This document shows, one piece after another, positions 1-11,278 of a DNA stretch of 64,000 nt. The first letter of the stretch is position 1, and every line of letters starts with the position of its first letter. This DNA comes from Pseudopithomyces maydicus. Lineage: Eukaryota > Ascomycota > Dothideomycetes > Pleosporales > Didymosphaeriaceae. Location: the NCBI GenBank assembly GCA_026873275.1, contig JANTUC010000003.1, positions 2,604,001 to 2,668,000 of the forward strand, written 5' to 3'. Under the pieces are notes generated by a model that was given only the letters and a program-made list of their open reading frames with translations, was not told the DNA's origin and did no database searches. The position numbers and the translations under genes are program-made.

Positions 1-536
1 GCTCGAATCCATCTACGCGACCGGCGCGCGGAACTTCCTCTTCCTCAGCGTCCCGCCGGTGAACCTTGCCCCGCTGACGCTGGCGAATGGCGAGTACGCG
101 ATCGAGAACGAGGGGAAGATGATCGAGCTGTGGAATGCGAAGTTGAAGAACATGACGGGGGCCTTTGCGAAGAGGCATAACGGCAAGACGAATATCTGGC
201 ATCATGATACGCATGGATTGTTTACGGAGGTCATCAAGGACCCGACGGTGTATGAGCAGACGGCGGGGTTGAAGAATACGACGGGGTACTGTGCCGCGTA
301 TGAGAAGTAAGTGTCTGCACTTTCATCTTTTTGTTTTTACTCTGTAATTTTCTGGATTGCGGACTCGTGGCTTGGACTGACAATGTGATAGCGGCGCACC
401 TACTTGGTACACAAAAGATCCTAGCTGTTCGTACCCCGTCAACGAGTACTTGTGGCTCAATAGCTTGCACCCTACGTTCCCCATCCACAACGCTACAGCT
501 GCTTCGGTGGTAAAGACGCTCAATGGGGGCAAGTAG
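1..536 (+). CDS. 3' end of a CE16-type (GDSL/SGNH) acetylesterase, partial
   Basis: The gene is cut by the left window edge; its codons begin at base 2. The exons are 1-306 and 392-536. The intron at 307-391 has a GTAAGT donor and a CTGAC branch site, and splicing rebuilds the codon for Asn. The block FLFLSVPPVN, the YCAAYENG segment and the ending LWLNSLHPTFPIHN are typical of fungal CE16 carbohydrate esterases, which deacetylate plant cell-wall sugars outside the cell. The catalytic Ser and the signal peptide would lie upstream of the window. The final block reads NSLH where SGNH esterases usually have DxxH, so the Asp position is Asn here; I recall some fungal homologues with the same Asn, but could not check. 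The assignment rests on family pattern only. Confidence is good for the family and moderate for the enzyme subtype. Confidence 0.75.
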
Positions 537-2849
537 ACAATTCATGGCGCGGACCATGGTGTAGAGCGTGCCAGGCGTAATGTCCTTTTTTACTAGCACA
601 TATCGTATGCAATATGACAGTGATGGTATTGATGATCCTGCTTTTGTTTCATGAACAGATAGTGATGAATGAACCTGTTCAATGTTATTCGGATTTAACG
701 AAAGCCGGGACGGTTCAGCACTACCATAGATGGTGCTATCTTGGAATAAATCGGTAGATCCTTGGTAACAGCCACCCAAGCAGTCAGGAACCAGGGGACC
801 ATCCATGTAAGATATCTAGACTATAGATAGCTGTGTACTATGGATTATCACTTACTTGTGTGGCTGCCGGAAACACGGAAGGCGCGGTCTGGGATGTTAC
901 GCGTAACAAGCTACTGCTTCTAATTACATAGTGGGAGGAAGGATTCATGTAATACTTGATGTGCTTGGGGACGAATGTCATGACAAATGACAAATCCTCA
1001 TTCATGTAACTTGGTCGTGCTTCCGTGCACCTAACAGCTTTTTGCTTCAGCTTGTGAACTTCGACATCGCGAATGATATGCAAAAGGCATGATCAATGAT
1101 ATGTGGGATGATTCAGGTTGCTGCAGCGCCTTTCGACAATATTGTTATCATGGTCAAACCGGAAGGCCATAGTGTCAGTCTCTTGTTTTTCAGGTAAAAC
1201 AGGATGCCGATGATGGACGCCATGCATAGAGCACTGATGGAACAGCTCAAAAGTTCAATGGATCAACGTCGGGTCGGATGCTTGGATGCACTGAAACATG
1301 CTAATCGTCTCTCGATTCTTTTCAGGATATCCAACTTCGAATTTTGGATCGATTTGATAGGGGCTAACATCGAAATTGAACGTAGAGAAAGAATTTAATA
1401 GGAGGTCCAAAGTTGTGCCTAGTACTTTTAATCAACATCAAGTGGGCAACTCAGAGGATAAAGCTGGTATTTAATTCGTTTTCTGGGTTCATCATGGTTT
1501 TTTGACGTGCTATCTCATCGGCCTTACTTTGTTTGAGCCTTGCATAGGCTCAGTAGCTCATCGTGAATTCCACAATTCAGCAAGTAGTAGCAAGCACTGG
1601 CAGAGTTGGAGGCGAGCGGAAAAAAGGCAGGATGAGCCCTCGACAAAACAGAGACTGCCGATTAGCGCCAAATGTCCCTGCACTGCCCCATGGCACTCGG
1701 TTTTACCACCACTGGTTATGTTGAATTCTACTCACTCCAGCAAGTCCGTGTTGCGTTTCTCATAACATACAGAATGGACTTATGACAGATGTACTCGGAG
1801 ATTTGTTAGAGACATATCAGATCGTTGACAGTCCTTCTTGTCCTGGTCATCATGGAAAAATATAAAGCATATGATTCTGTAAAACAATTTGAATTTTCAA
1901 ATTGGAGCGCGATTAGAGATACTGTGATATCAGCTGGTATTATCGGGTCAGGATGCTCTTGCGAAGTTGACGAAAAGATCAATAGATGGTACAGATTTAG
2001 ATGTTGTTAAGCAATCCTGAGGGAATACACAGCAAGAAAATCAAAATTGCACCGTTCCATAAATCACAACCCATCATTATTTCGAGTGAGCTAGCCTATA
2101 TATCTCGAAAGAAAGATTTGATACGTCAAGCTGAAGAGGAAAGCTTTCCTGGCTCGAAAGACCACTGGCGCCGAACAATTTGCCCCCCAACCAATCGCTT
2201 CAGTATCCAGTCGCCGCCAAGATCAATCGCATGCATGCTAAGCCCACGATTGGATAGCATAACTTTCGTGTTTCAAGAAGACAGGGGACATTTTACATGA
2301 ACGAATACGATGCGGAGTGGGAAATCCCAACGTTCGATCGTGAAATCAATTACGGCGCAGTTTGCTTCGACCTGAACTGTTTAATATCGAATCGCTCAAA
2401 GAGGTGAGCTGAGGTGGTACAAGGGGCTTTTGTACACTTATTCCGACAATGCGCGTTCGGGCGACCATCGCACTCCGGTTTCATACCACCTGATGCATCC
2501 GTTGAGATTCATGCTGATAAGCACCAAACACTGGTGATTGGACGTTCTGAAGTTTTTGCAAATGAGCCGACCCGTGGGAGCGTAGCGCATCAAGGTTCCA
2601 CAGTTTTGTGTGTCCAAATGCGGTAATCAATGTTGTGAAAAAGCAGCCCGAATACAGGCTGCAAGTCTATTGCACCGTAATGTGAGTGTGCGATGGACAT
2701 AAAGAGGAGCAATGCACCCTTCACCTTCCGATTGTGTGTAGCCCCACCGGTTCAAACAATCCTACGCTCTTACGAACCCTGACTCCATCCATTTAAGCTC
2801 CAAAAGCCTATCCCAACGATAAATTTGTAGTTGATCAGTCGCCGAAAGC
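537..2849. other. Intergenic tract, 2.3 kb, no supported gene
   Basis: I read both strands and found only short open frames without ATG context, splice logic or recognisable motifs. It holds the 3' flank of the esterase and the 5' flank of the small peptide gene. Confidence 0.6.
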
Positions 2850-3081
2850 ATGTTGACCCGTCAGATCTTGTTATTGGTGTCTTTCTCGGTTGCCGTTTTC
2901 GCCGCCTTCATACCCCTCGAACAGGTAAGCAGTCGGTATTCTTGTGGCTTTCGTTCATGACATGACTAACACATACAACGAGCAGGTCAATCCACAGAAG
3001 AGAGAGCCAGAGGCTAGGCCTGATATCCTCGAAGGAAGAATTGTGATCGATGCTGATCCCGGGGATTATGTGGGCCCGTAG
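2850..3081 (+). CDS. Tiny secreted peptide precursor with Kex2-type site (56 aa)
   Basis: Two exons, 2850-2924 and 2986-3081, flank a 61-nt intron with a GTAAGC donor, a perfect GACTAAC branch site and an AGCAG acceptor. The product has 56 residues. Residues 1-19 form a hydrophobic signal peptide (MLTRQILLLVSFSVAVFAAF). A short pro-region follows, ending in Lys-Arg, and then an acidic 25-residue tail that starts EPEARPD and ends DYVGP. Kex2 cuts after Lys-Arg in fungal peptide precursors, and the EP-EA start resembles the dipeptides trimmed by Ste13-type aminopeptidases. The function is unknown. It contains no cysteine and only one copy of the mature peptide, so it is not a typical multi-repeat pheromone precursor. 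The gene is convergent with the DUF3176 gene, 38 nt away. Confidence 0.6.
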
Positions 3082-3119
3082 TCGATTCGAGGAACTCCAG
3101 TCACGCAAGGAGCAGGGTG

Positions 3120-5597
3120 TCAAATCCAATCTGCGGCTTTAAATGTATCCAGATCACATATTTCACTCCTATATCCAACCAGGAGGGGTGGATTTCTTGT
3201 CGTCGCCGATAGTGCTGTTGTCACAGGAGAGCACACATTTTCCGAAACCCTCCAGCCCCTAGAAAGCAATTGAATCTTCACATTCTTCGCTTTTGTCCGC
3301 GGAGATCCACAAAATGTCCTGCTTATCAATCGATGTTGGTGCCGGTCCGGTAACCCGAAAAGCAGCATAGCAAGCGCCGAGTTCTTGCGTACATCGATAT
3401 GTTTCCGCTCTTTTGTAGTTTTGATGACAGTGGCAATGAGAAAGAACATACTGGTAAGAAGAAGACCCAGCGGGAGGGTCAGCCATTGCCAGCGGACTGA
3501 GACGAAGTTCTCCTTGTCGAACGCCAGACCGCTGACCATCTCCTTGCTGCTCGAAGAACGAATGGCGTTTGTCAATGCGGTTGCTAGCCGTTCTATGTGA
3601 TTCGGCACGTTGTTCGGATGTGTCCACGGGTTTGTGACTAGCGATCGAAGCAGCGGGCCTCTGTTTGCTACTTTGTACCTGAGAAACATCTCCGCAGTCG
3701 AATTAGCCACCGTGACGAACGACGGAAAGATATCATCAAACGTGAATATTGTTGTGAAAGCCGTCTCGTTTGATACCCCAAAGACCGAAGAGTTCTGACC
3801 ATTCAACGGCGCTTCAATAGTAATATTTTGTAAATAGAAGGTTTCCGTTCCATTGAGCCCTGAGCTTTTGTCGAACTGCTTTACCTCGGACCAAGGGAAA
3901 GAACCGCTCGTTGTGTTGATGAATGTTTCAATGATTTCTTCCTTGTACGTTGCCAACCAGTATGATGATTTCACCGTTTTCACACACCACGAGATGACGC
4001 ATTCATGCGCAGATGGCCGGCGATCATGGTATACACTTTCTGGGCCTTCATCCGCACCAACGATGAGTGCGTCAACGATTGGATTGAGAATATGCTTGTA
4101 GTGAATTGATCCTGCATGCAATTGATGCCTCGTTGGGTTGGTGACCAATGGAAGAATCCTTGTCAAAAGAGCCTCTCCCGGCGTTCCATTCGAATTGACA
4201 GAATAGCCTGACATGAAAACTGGGTTGCTACTAGTCGCATTCAAGAAGTACCCACAAGCTTCTCCGTATGTTGTATTTGCGTTGAAGCCTGCCTGGGTAG
4301 ATATCCAATCCAGAGAAGAGTTGTAGCAACCCCAAGTCAAAAGCTCAGGGACCGGAGTGCAACTACTGCAAACACCAAGCGTCTCGTACAGCGGCCACGT
4401 ACAATTACTACTGGGGCAAGAAAGCGGAACGTCGGCGCGTGTTCCGTTTCCAAACGGCATAGGCTGCGTGCCATTACCGAAGAAGAAAGTCTCAGCAACA
4501 ACCTGAATGGCTTGATCCTGCTGCGCAGTGGGCCTTCCATTTTTGATATCGACGCCCACGTACGGAGCATACTTGACGACCCTCGGAATAGAGCTCTTTC
4601 CATTCAAAGCCCATCGCTCCGGGAAATCGACCACCTGCTGGAAAACAGGGTCAAGAGCCAAGGAGAAAAGCATGACAAGGGCACCTACTGCAGCCAATGC
4701 TCGACCTTTTGTCCGGACGAGGAGTAAAAGCGCGCCCCACGGGCCTCTGCTAGCATTATCAAAGATCTCAAAATCCCACATCTCCTTTGAGTCTTTCTGA
4801 AACCAGCTCCATTTCAGCTGACCTAGCGCTTCTGACACTGGCAAAATGAGTGCTGCCCCTGATATCCTGGAGAGGGTTGCGATGAATGCGTTCAGTGTCA
4901 GACCGCCTGGCCAGCGTGGCAACGTCTTGTCTCGATAGTATATCAGGACGCCTACTATCGCGGCCATGCAGAGTGCACTGAGCCACCAGCTGATGATTTC
5001 GAGCAGCCATCTTTTACACATGTTGCCTGATGAATTGTATTGCCATATGCGTTCCTCAATACGCTGGGCTATATTCGAGGATCTTTCAACTCTCTGGTGT
5101 GTCGGCAGTGGAGTGCGCTGATTTCCCGGAGGCGTGTTCCCAATCATTATGCCAAGTCCATGATGCGATCCGAAGCCACTTTCAGGTCGTCTGAGTTTCA
5201 AAACCCTCTTTGGTAGAGGCTTGTTAAGATTGGGGTAAGGCTTTGTTACCTGGGCGAGTCGTGGCCTAGGCTGTCGAGCATCTTTATGAGTTCTTCTTGG
5301 GGATGATCCAAGTATTGGCTGTCCAAAGGAAACATCTGCGATGTGGATTGACCGTTCAGAGGGAAGATCTGTGATGTGGGTTGGCCGTACAGGGGAAAGG
5401 TCCGTGATGTGGGTATCTGGCGAGCCTGGAAGCGTGCATTCGGAGTGGGTAGGTGTTCCTTTCGGCGCTGATTTTCGCCTTTTTGGAGGTGTTGTTGATG
5501 CATGTCGGTACAATTTCCTGCGGGAACCATCTTCCGTATATATATAGACAGGAATTCGTGGAGAAAGGGCATCATTGGGGGATTCATTTTGCTTCAT
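3120..5597 (-). CDS. DUF3176 family multi-pass membrane protein (825 aa)
   Basis: This is a single-exon gene. I chose the ATG at 5597 (MKQNESPND) because the longer frame begins with TTG. The N-terminal ~180 residues are basic and disordered, and hold three adjacent degenerate repeats of 11 residues (THITDL / THITDL / IHIADV, about residues 62-90). Membrane segments lie near residues 201-221, 234-258 and 300-322, followed by a large N-glycosylation-rich, Cys-containing extracellular or luminal region and a last segment (WLTLPLGLLLTSMFFLIATV) near the C-terminus. This layout and the WWLSA...GGLTLNAFIATLSRIS region match the DUF3176 family, which is widespread in Pezizomycotina and has no known function. 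The C-terminal ~40 residues after GWRVSENV look less conserved and may be read-through of a missed intron or stop. Confidence 0.85.
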   Translation of the reverse strand: MKQNESPNDALSPRIPVYIYTEDGSRRKLYRHASTTPPKRRKSAPKGTPTHSECTLPGSPDTHITDLSPVRPTHITDLPSERSIHIADVSFGQPILGSSPRRTHKDARQPRPRLAQVTKPYPNLNKPLPKRVLKLRRPESGFGSHHGLGIMIGNTPPGNQRTPLPTHQRVERSSNIAQRIEERIWQYNSSGNMCKRWLLEIISWWLSALCMAAIVGVLIYYRDKTLPRWPGGLTLNAFIATLSRISGAALILPVSEALGQLKWSWFQKDSKEMWDFEIFDNASRGPWGALLLLVRTKGRALAAVGALVMLFSLALDPVFQQVVDFPERWALNGKSSIPRVVKYAPYVGVDIKNGRPTAQQDQAIQVVAETFFFGNGTQPMPFGNGTRADVPLSCPSSNCTWPLYETLGVCSSCTPVPELLTWGCYNSSLDWISTQAGFNANTTYGEACGYFLNATSSNPVFMSGYSVNSNGTPGEALLTRILPLVTNPTRHQLHAGSIHYKHILNPIVDALIVGADEGPESVYHDRRPSAHECVISWCVKTVKSSYWLATYKEEIIETFINTTSGSFPWSEVKQFDKSSGLNGTETFYLQNITIEAPLNGQNSSVFGVSNETAFTTIFTFDDIFPSFVTVANSTAEMFLRYKVANRGPLLRSLVTNPWTHPNNVPNHIERLATALTNAIRSSSSKEMVSGLAFDKENFVSVRWQWLTLPLGLLLTSMFFLIATVIKTTKERKHIDVRKNSALAMLLFGLPDRHQHRLISRTFCGSPRTKAKNVKIQLLSRGWRVSENVCSPVTTALSATTRNPPLLVGYRSEICDLDTFKAADWI

Positions 5598-7136
5598 ATT
5601 GTCCGAACCTGACAAGGAAACCCAAAGCTAAAAGAAAGTCTTGGAGAAGTGCCAGCCCGATGCTAGACCAACTCAGCTAGTCCCATAGTAGATTACCAGC
5701 AGGCCTTATAAATGAGCGATCAGGAATGCATGTAATCCGAATTCGATGTACCAACCCCCATATGTAAATGAGCTTATAGAAGGCAACAAACCCCATTCAC
5801 GAAAAAAATTCACCCGAAACAAAACACACTCAGCTTTGCAACCACTACATCGCCTTCTTTCTAAGAAAGATTCCACTCAGACCACCTCCTAAGCGCGCAC
5901 ACCCATCTTCCCGCCCAGAAAGGAGGCTCAACATCTCACCCCGCGCCCCATCTCACACCCGGAAGCCCCTTCCCGAACGCTATTATTCTCCGAAAGAAAG
6001 GGGAACTAAGCGCCGCTTAGCACGTACCACATACAAGTCACAGGTTATATCCGGTCGGAAGAAAAAAAAGTTGACCGCTTGGCCGCGTATATCTTATGTA
6101 TGTATATATATAGTGATTCAGCCCCATGGCCGCATCGGAACAAGGCCATTCCTATGGCGCAGCACGCGTTGCAGCGAGGCTTGAGAACGGTTTTGCGATT
6201 TTCCGTGCGGCGACAAGAGTAAAATATGCTGAAACTCGACGCTGCGCCCGGGAAAAGGGGGAACGTGATGTGGCTTGGTGTTGCGATTACGACTGCTGTT
6301 GCGGCAGTGGCTTGCCAAGCTGTATGCGTTGTCCTACATTTAGATAGATAACCCGACCGACTTCACCAAGTGCAAGTGCGCCAGTTCGTCTACTGTTCCG
6401 ATATGCCCCACCGCCCTATTATCAATTCCATTCACGCTGTAATGTTTTGTCAATTGCCCTGATACCTCTGTCTGATGAACTTGTTGTGCTCGGATCAGCT
6501 TTTGTCGAAACGGCTTGTTCACGTCTTAATTGCGAGCATAGATAGATTCCAACACCACAATGCCAGTGCCCCAACAAACACCTATCACGACATACTCAAT
6601 TATTTGAATTCGACCCCCTGCTCTATCATAACGATACTGCGACATCTGAAATTTACCAATTTATACGGAACGCGAGTATCAAGATCCCCGGGAACCCCGC
6701 ATACGCAACGCAGCGGCGTAGAACATGCGGACAAACCAAAAGCTCACCGAGAACACATATGCTCAGAGATAAACAGTGAAAACGCGAACGCTCCACCGTA
6801 CACAACCACCCATTCATTCATTCATCATTCCATCAATCAGACCAACCAAGCAGCGTAAGAACAGTGCCAAAAAGCAGAAGCCCAACCACCAGGGTAGAGG
6901 GGTATCTTCGCGTAGACAAAACACGCAAGCCAACGTACGAAACAGGAAAAAGCAAAAACGCCAGAGACATATCTGTAAAGAGGAAGAGAAAAAAGCACAA
7001 AACAAAAAACAAAAGGCGAGCCTCCCCGCACCGCAATGCAATGCAATGCACGACATAGTCCGCCCAACCTCGTCCACCTCATACCTAGCATACACACATA
7101 CACCCACGCACACACGCGGTCATGACTCCTAAAGAA
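5598..7136. other. Intergenic tract, 1.5 kb
   Basis: I see no supported gene. Bases 6840-7020 on the + strand are strongly A/purine-rich and probably hold the 3' flank of the leftward four-helix membrane gene. Open frames here are low-complexity readings of that composition. Confidence 0.55.
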
Positions 7137-8182
7137 TCACCTCACACTCTGCGACCGCATGGACCGCACATCTTCGCTCCGTATCGACCCCGTATCCTGA
7201 TACTGCTCCCACCCGCCTCGATTCGGATACCCGTCGTTCCAGCCTCCGATGCGGTTGTACAATCTGCTAACATCAACGGTCGTCCATGTAATAAAATGTG
7301 TGCGTCTACATAATATATATGTATGTAGGATGGGACGGGAAAAGGGGGGATGGTGTGCCTACTGCTCGTCTTGCACGACTTCGAGGTTGTCTTCGGGGAG
7401 CAGCTCGTAGTCGCCTTCAGGGGGAGGTATAGGGCCGAGGCGGCCATGCCGAGGGCGGTCAGGAAGAGCGTGAGCCACGAGGCGGTGCAGAGGGACCACG
7501 AGGCGTCGAGGTAGTGGCCAGGGACGGCGAAGCGGGCGTGGTGGGAGAAGGCGTAGGACTGTGTGGGGGTTAGTATATGTGGGTGTGGGGGTATTGGAGG
7601 GGATTGTTGGTGGGTGTATGTTGCAGGAGGATAGGGGAGGGAAGGGGATGGCGACGTACCACCATGGCCATGCCAATGCACTGGATGAATGCGGAGAAGA
7701 GCAGAAGCCCGCTGACGATGTGCCACCCAGCGGCCCGTCGCTGCACACCGCCCGCGATGATGACGATGAAGGCGACCAGCGTGCACAGCTCGACGGCGAC
7801 GTCAAACGAAATGAAGAAGCCGACGGTCCTCCACATGTTGCAGAAGGTCTCGTCCGTGCGACATTGTTCCTTGCTCGGGAAGGCGACGTATTCAGGCTCG
7901 GTCGGGATGTTGGAGTAGCGGCTGTGGAGCCCGTAGGAGAATCTGCGTCCGTCGTTGTTCTGGGGGTAACGGTCAGCAACGTTGAAAAGGCTACCAAGAT
8001 GTGGCTTAGGGGTGGGAGGGAATGAACTCACGGCGTCAAAGCTGATCCAGCGCGGCATGTAGATGCTGGCAATCGTCATTGCCGTGCCTGCGACGGTCAG
8101 TCATGATCACGGCGTCGACAGCTCTTCACTCACTGGCAAGGGTAAGCCATAGGCCGCAACTGTACACAATCCTTCGTGTCAT
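7137..8182 (-). CDS. Four-helix membrane protein (claudin/Sur7-like layout), frameshifted at a C5 run
   Basis: Five exons: 8134-8182, 8032-8087, 7660-7959, 7363-7558 and 7137-7266, with clean GT/AG introns and CTGAC branches in introns 1 and 2. The start is ATG in CACCATGAC. The corrected protein has about 243 residues. Membrane segments fall near residues 4-25, 82-105, 116-135 and 158-180, with a first extracellular loop carrying two Cys (about 68 and 75), then an acidic tail and a basic end. That is a claudin/Sur7-type layout, but I do not recognise the family. After the fourth helix the frame is lost at five G on the + strand (7420-7424); one more base joins it to PEGDYELLPEDNLE. A TAG follows at 7359-7361 unless intron 4 (7267-7362) is removed, which adds a 42-residue Gly/Trp/Arg-rich last exon. 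The intron 4 donor (GTAGGC) is weak. Confidence 0.7.
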
Positions 8183-9917
8183 GGTGGATGTGTCTTTTTT
8201 CCTCCTTCGCGGCGACTTGGACTTGAAAAAGGGCTCGAGTGCAGGTCAGGCACCTCAGACGGGCCTACTGTCCGTGGTGGTGTGCAAGCGGATCTCGTGT
8301 TTTGGCCACAGGATATGCTCTTGGCCGGCGACCAGGATGGCAACAAGCGCGCGCTGGGGGAGATGCAGCTAGAGGGAAAGCGCGTTATAGCCTGGGAGGA
8401 TGGGCGCAAGGCATGACGGTCTACGACTCTACGGGATGGGTGGTGGGGAAGGAGGGCGGTTTTGTGGCAGGGCTTGCTCGGCCGTGTGCCGGGCCTGGCT
8501 GCCTCGATGGTCTGCAAAGGATCGCGATGACGATGGTGAAAATGACCCACCCCAACTAGGCGGACATGGGAGCGCCTGCGCTAGGCTGCTTCCGCTTCAT
8601 ACACCGCTTGCGACTGCGCTAGGGGACGGGCACTGATAGCGGGTATCGCGCAAGGAATCCCACTCTGAGGCCCTGTGTAGGTGTCTACTTGCTGTCAGAT
8701 AGATACCGGACCGTCTAGTTGCCACCTCCTCATGCCCGTCGCGTCGAGAGCTTGTGATGGCTGCCCCATCCTGACAGGCGCGGAGAATTATGGGTGGCGC
8801 GTTCCTCCGAGTCATTGTGCATCTCTCCCACGGTCCCAGCATCTACCCAGCAGCCCAGAGCCACCTCATGCGACGACCACCGCCCCGCCGAATGATTTCT
8901 CGACGCTTTCGCCGTCGCGGGAGCACAGGAGCGGGGTCTCTGTGCGCATCGCTGCCCACAGCATCTTGTTTCACACCTCCCATCCATCCATCCACGTCTG
9001 GCACCGGCGCGAAGCTTCGCACGGTATACATACCTATGTACGTATATCGCGCAGCGACCTTTCAGGGAAGGCGTGCCGGTCTTACCTTGCCTGTGAGTAG
9101 GTAAATGGCTCACACTCCGCTCCGCGTGCCCGCAGCTCTGCACGCAAATAATGGCTCACAGAGTCACACGAACGCCGTGGCTCGACGTTGGCCGTTTTCC
9201 TACACTGCCCGGGCGCAACCCGAACCGTGGACCGCGAAGCACACCCCAACGGCACCAGCCACCACGCGCCCATGTACCTACAAATCGATGTGCGAATGTG
9301 CACCAACGCCTCCGAACACGTGGGGTCGGCCCATAATTCGCCCCAAGCACCGCTGAACAAGCAATGCTCCGTTGCCCTTGCGATCGGCGCGCGTGACGCT
9401 CGCTGGAGACGTGCTCTGACGCGGCGGGTACCGCAAACTGTAAATCCCATCGAGGTAAGACGCGTTTGGCGGTGTGCACACATGTACAGCTACCAGGCTA
9501 CCTATCGCGTTTCGGCAGCAGGCATGTGTATGTAGGTAGGACATGGGGGGACTACAGTGGCCCCGCATGTTGCACTCAACCGCCGCCCAAGCGAGGGGCG
9601 GGGGACGCACGATAAACCGACGTGCAGACAGCCCCTTGTCTGGTCAATGTTGCTCTTGGACTGCTGGTTGGACGGGAGCTCGCCAGAAGGATGATGTGCG
9701 CGGATACGAGGGCGGCGGCCGATAAGGACGCGCGCCGAGTGAGAAAGCCTACTGTCACAGATAATTAAAGATACATACATAGAGTATGGGGAAATGCTTC
9801 ATCATGACGCAGGGTCTATCCAAGGAGGGTATCTATATACATATCGTACTCTATATATCGTACATGTGCTAGACTATTTACAGCCGAGTTCATACATATG
9901 GTACAGCGACGACATCG
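8183..9917. other. GC-rich intergenic tract, 1.7 kb
   Basis: No gene could be supported on either strand; the many open frames reflect high GC. It contains a short (CCAT)n run near 8980 and several TACCTA/TAGGTA hexamers between 9031 and 9538. It separates the divergent-facing 5' end of the four-helix gene from the 3' end of MRM1. Confidence 0.5.
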
Positions 9918-11278
9918 TTAAAACAACGAGTTGTTTGGCCGGGCCTGCGGCTTCTGGAGCATCTCGTAGCAGAGCAACGACGCGGCAACGCTGACATTCA
10001 GACTGTCAACGCCAATCTCATCCACGTCGCGTCCGTGGCGGATCCCGACCTTGAAGTGTGCCAGATTCAGCAGGCTTGACCGCAGGCCTGTGCCTTCGGC
10101 ACCCATCATTAGAATTGTGGGGTAGTTCTCCACCGGGCAGTGCGCCACCGGCAAGCGTTTCGCGCTCCGAGCCTGCGTGAAGATAACCCTGCTCCGCGGA
10201 GCTTCAGGAGCTGTACTGGACTGCGTCCCTTGGAGGTATGGAAGCTCTGCCGGCGGGATGGCGTCACTAGCGTAGATTCTCCAACCCTCTCGAGCACTTT
10301 GTCCGAGAAAGGTGGTGGCCTGGCTGACTTTGAAGATGGGTACGGCTTCGGCTGCACCCGCAGAGGCTTTCAGTGCGATGTGGCTCCAAGGGGCGCTTTG
10401 ACGAGTCGGAGTGACGATGGCATCGACGCCGAGGAAGTATGCCGAGCGAGCGATGGCACCGAGATTGCCTTCGTCGAGCACGCCATCCACATACAACACG
10501 AAGGGATGTCTCCACCCAGCCGATTTGTAACTGTACTCTTCCTGTGTGCCATTGATTGCCATGTCTTCCCGGCTTTGGTTGTCCAATGCCACGTGAAATG
10601 TTCCTGATCGAACACTGGACGACAGTAGTGAGGTCAAGGGTGGGACGGGCAGCGGTGATGCCTCGAGAACGAAGCCCTAGAAGGTCAACATGCGGCAACC
10701 TGTGAAGTTCCCATGCTACATACATTGTGCGGCCTGCCACTGCTCGCCTTATCCATTGCTTGTAGATAGTCGTCGCCAACACGTTTTATTTGGATCCCCG
10801 AAGCACTTGCTCTGTGCAGGAGAAGATCCTTCCCAGCGTTTGCGCTCCCCCGTGTATGCATGTATAGTTTGTAAAGCTTCCTCCGGTTTGCTTTGACGGC
10901 TGCCAACACGCTAGAGTAGCCGTAAATGAATTCCGACGCAGCTGTAGTGTATGGAAGGGATTCCACTGCCGCCGTGCCTTGCCGTGGAGCTACCTCATGT
11001 TTGTAACCTCCTCGCCGCTCATTCCCATAAGCACCGTCGGGGTCGGAGTTGACGGGCCTTCGGCCGTTCCAGTCTGAGCGTCTTGTTACGAATTGATTTT
11101 CTCGTGAAGCCTGGTTCCCTCTCGGTGGCCTTCTGCGATCGAAATCTCTGTCGCCAACGGTCCTGCCTCGCTCGATGGCGGCAGTGATGGATTTGTTTCT
11201 AGTCTCGCAGCGGGTCCGGAGGCATACGAATCGTGATGTCTGGCTAATTGCGGGCCGAAGAGAACCACATTGCAGCAT
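9918..11278 (-). CDS. MRM1: Mitochondrial 21S rRNA ribose 2'-O-methyltransferase (SpoU/TrmH)
   Basis: The exons are 10724-11278 and 9918-10676. The 47-nt intron splits the conserved RPHN|GFVLEASP, which reads perfectly after splicing. The product is 437 residues with an Arg-rich, mitochondrial-type N-terminus. SpoU motifs are all present: motif 1 NLGAIARSAYFLGVDAIV (about 256-273), motif 2 ILMMGAEGTGL (about 373-383) and motif 3 DSLNVSVAAS (about 409-418), which together make the knotted SAM-binding fold. Family knowledge: Mrm1 methylates a guanosine in the peptidyl-transferase centre of the large mitochondrial rRNA. The N-terminal substrate-binding domain (SEFIYGYSSVLAAV) is also as expected. 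It is divergent from the Mit1-like gene across 409 bp. Confidence 0.92.

Noticed and set aside
6118..7132. Several open frames on both strands of 60-127 codons
   Set aside because: Composition follows A-rich low-complexity DNA; no ATG context, domain or intron support.
8239..9780. Dozens of overlapping open frames up to 139 codons
   Set aside because: High GC removes stop codons by chance in all frames. No frame shows protein-like motifs or consistent splicing.
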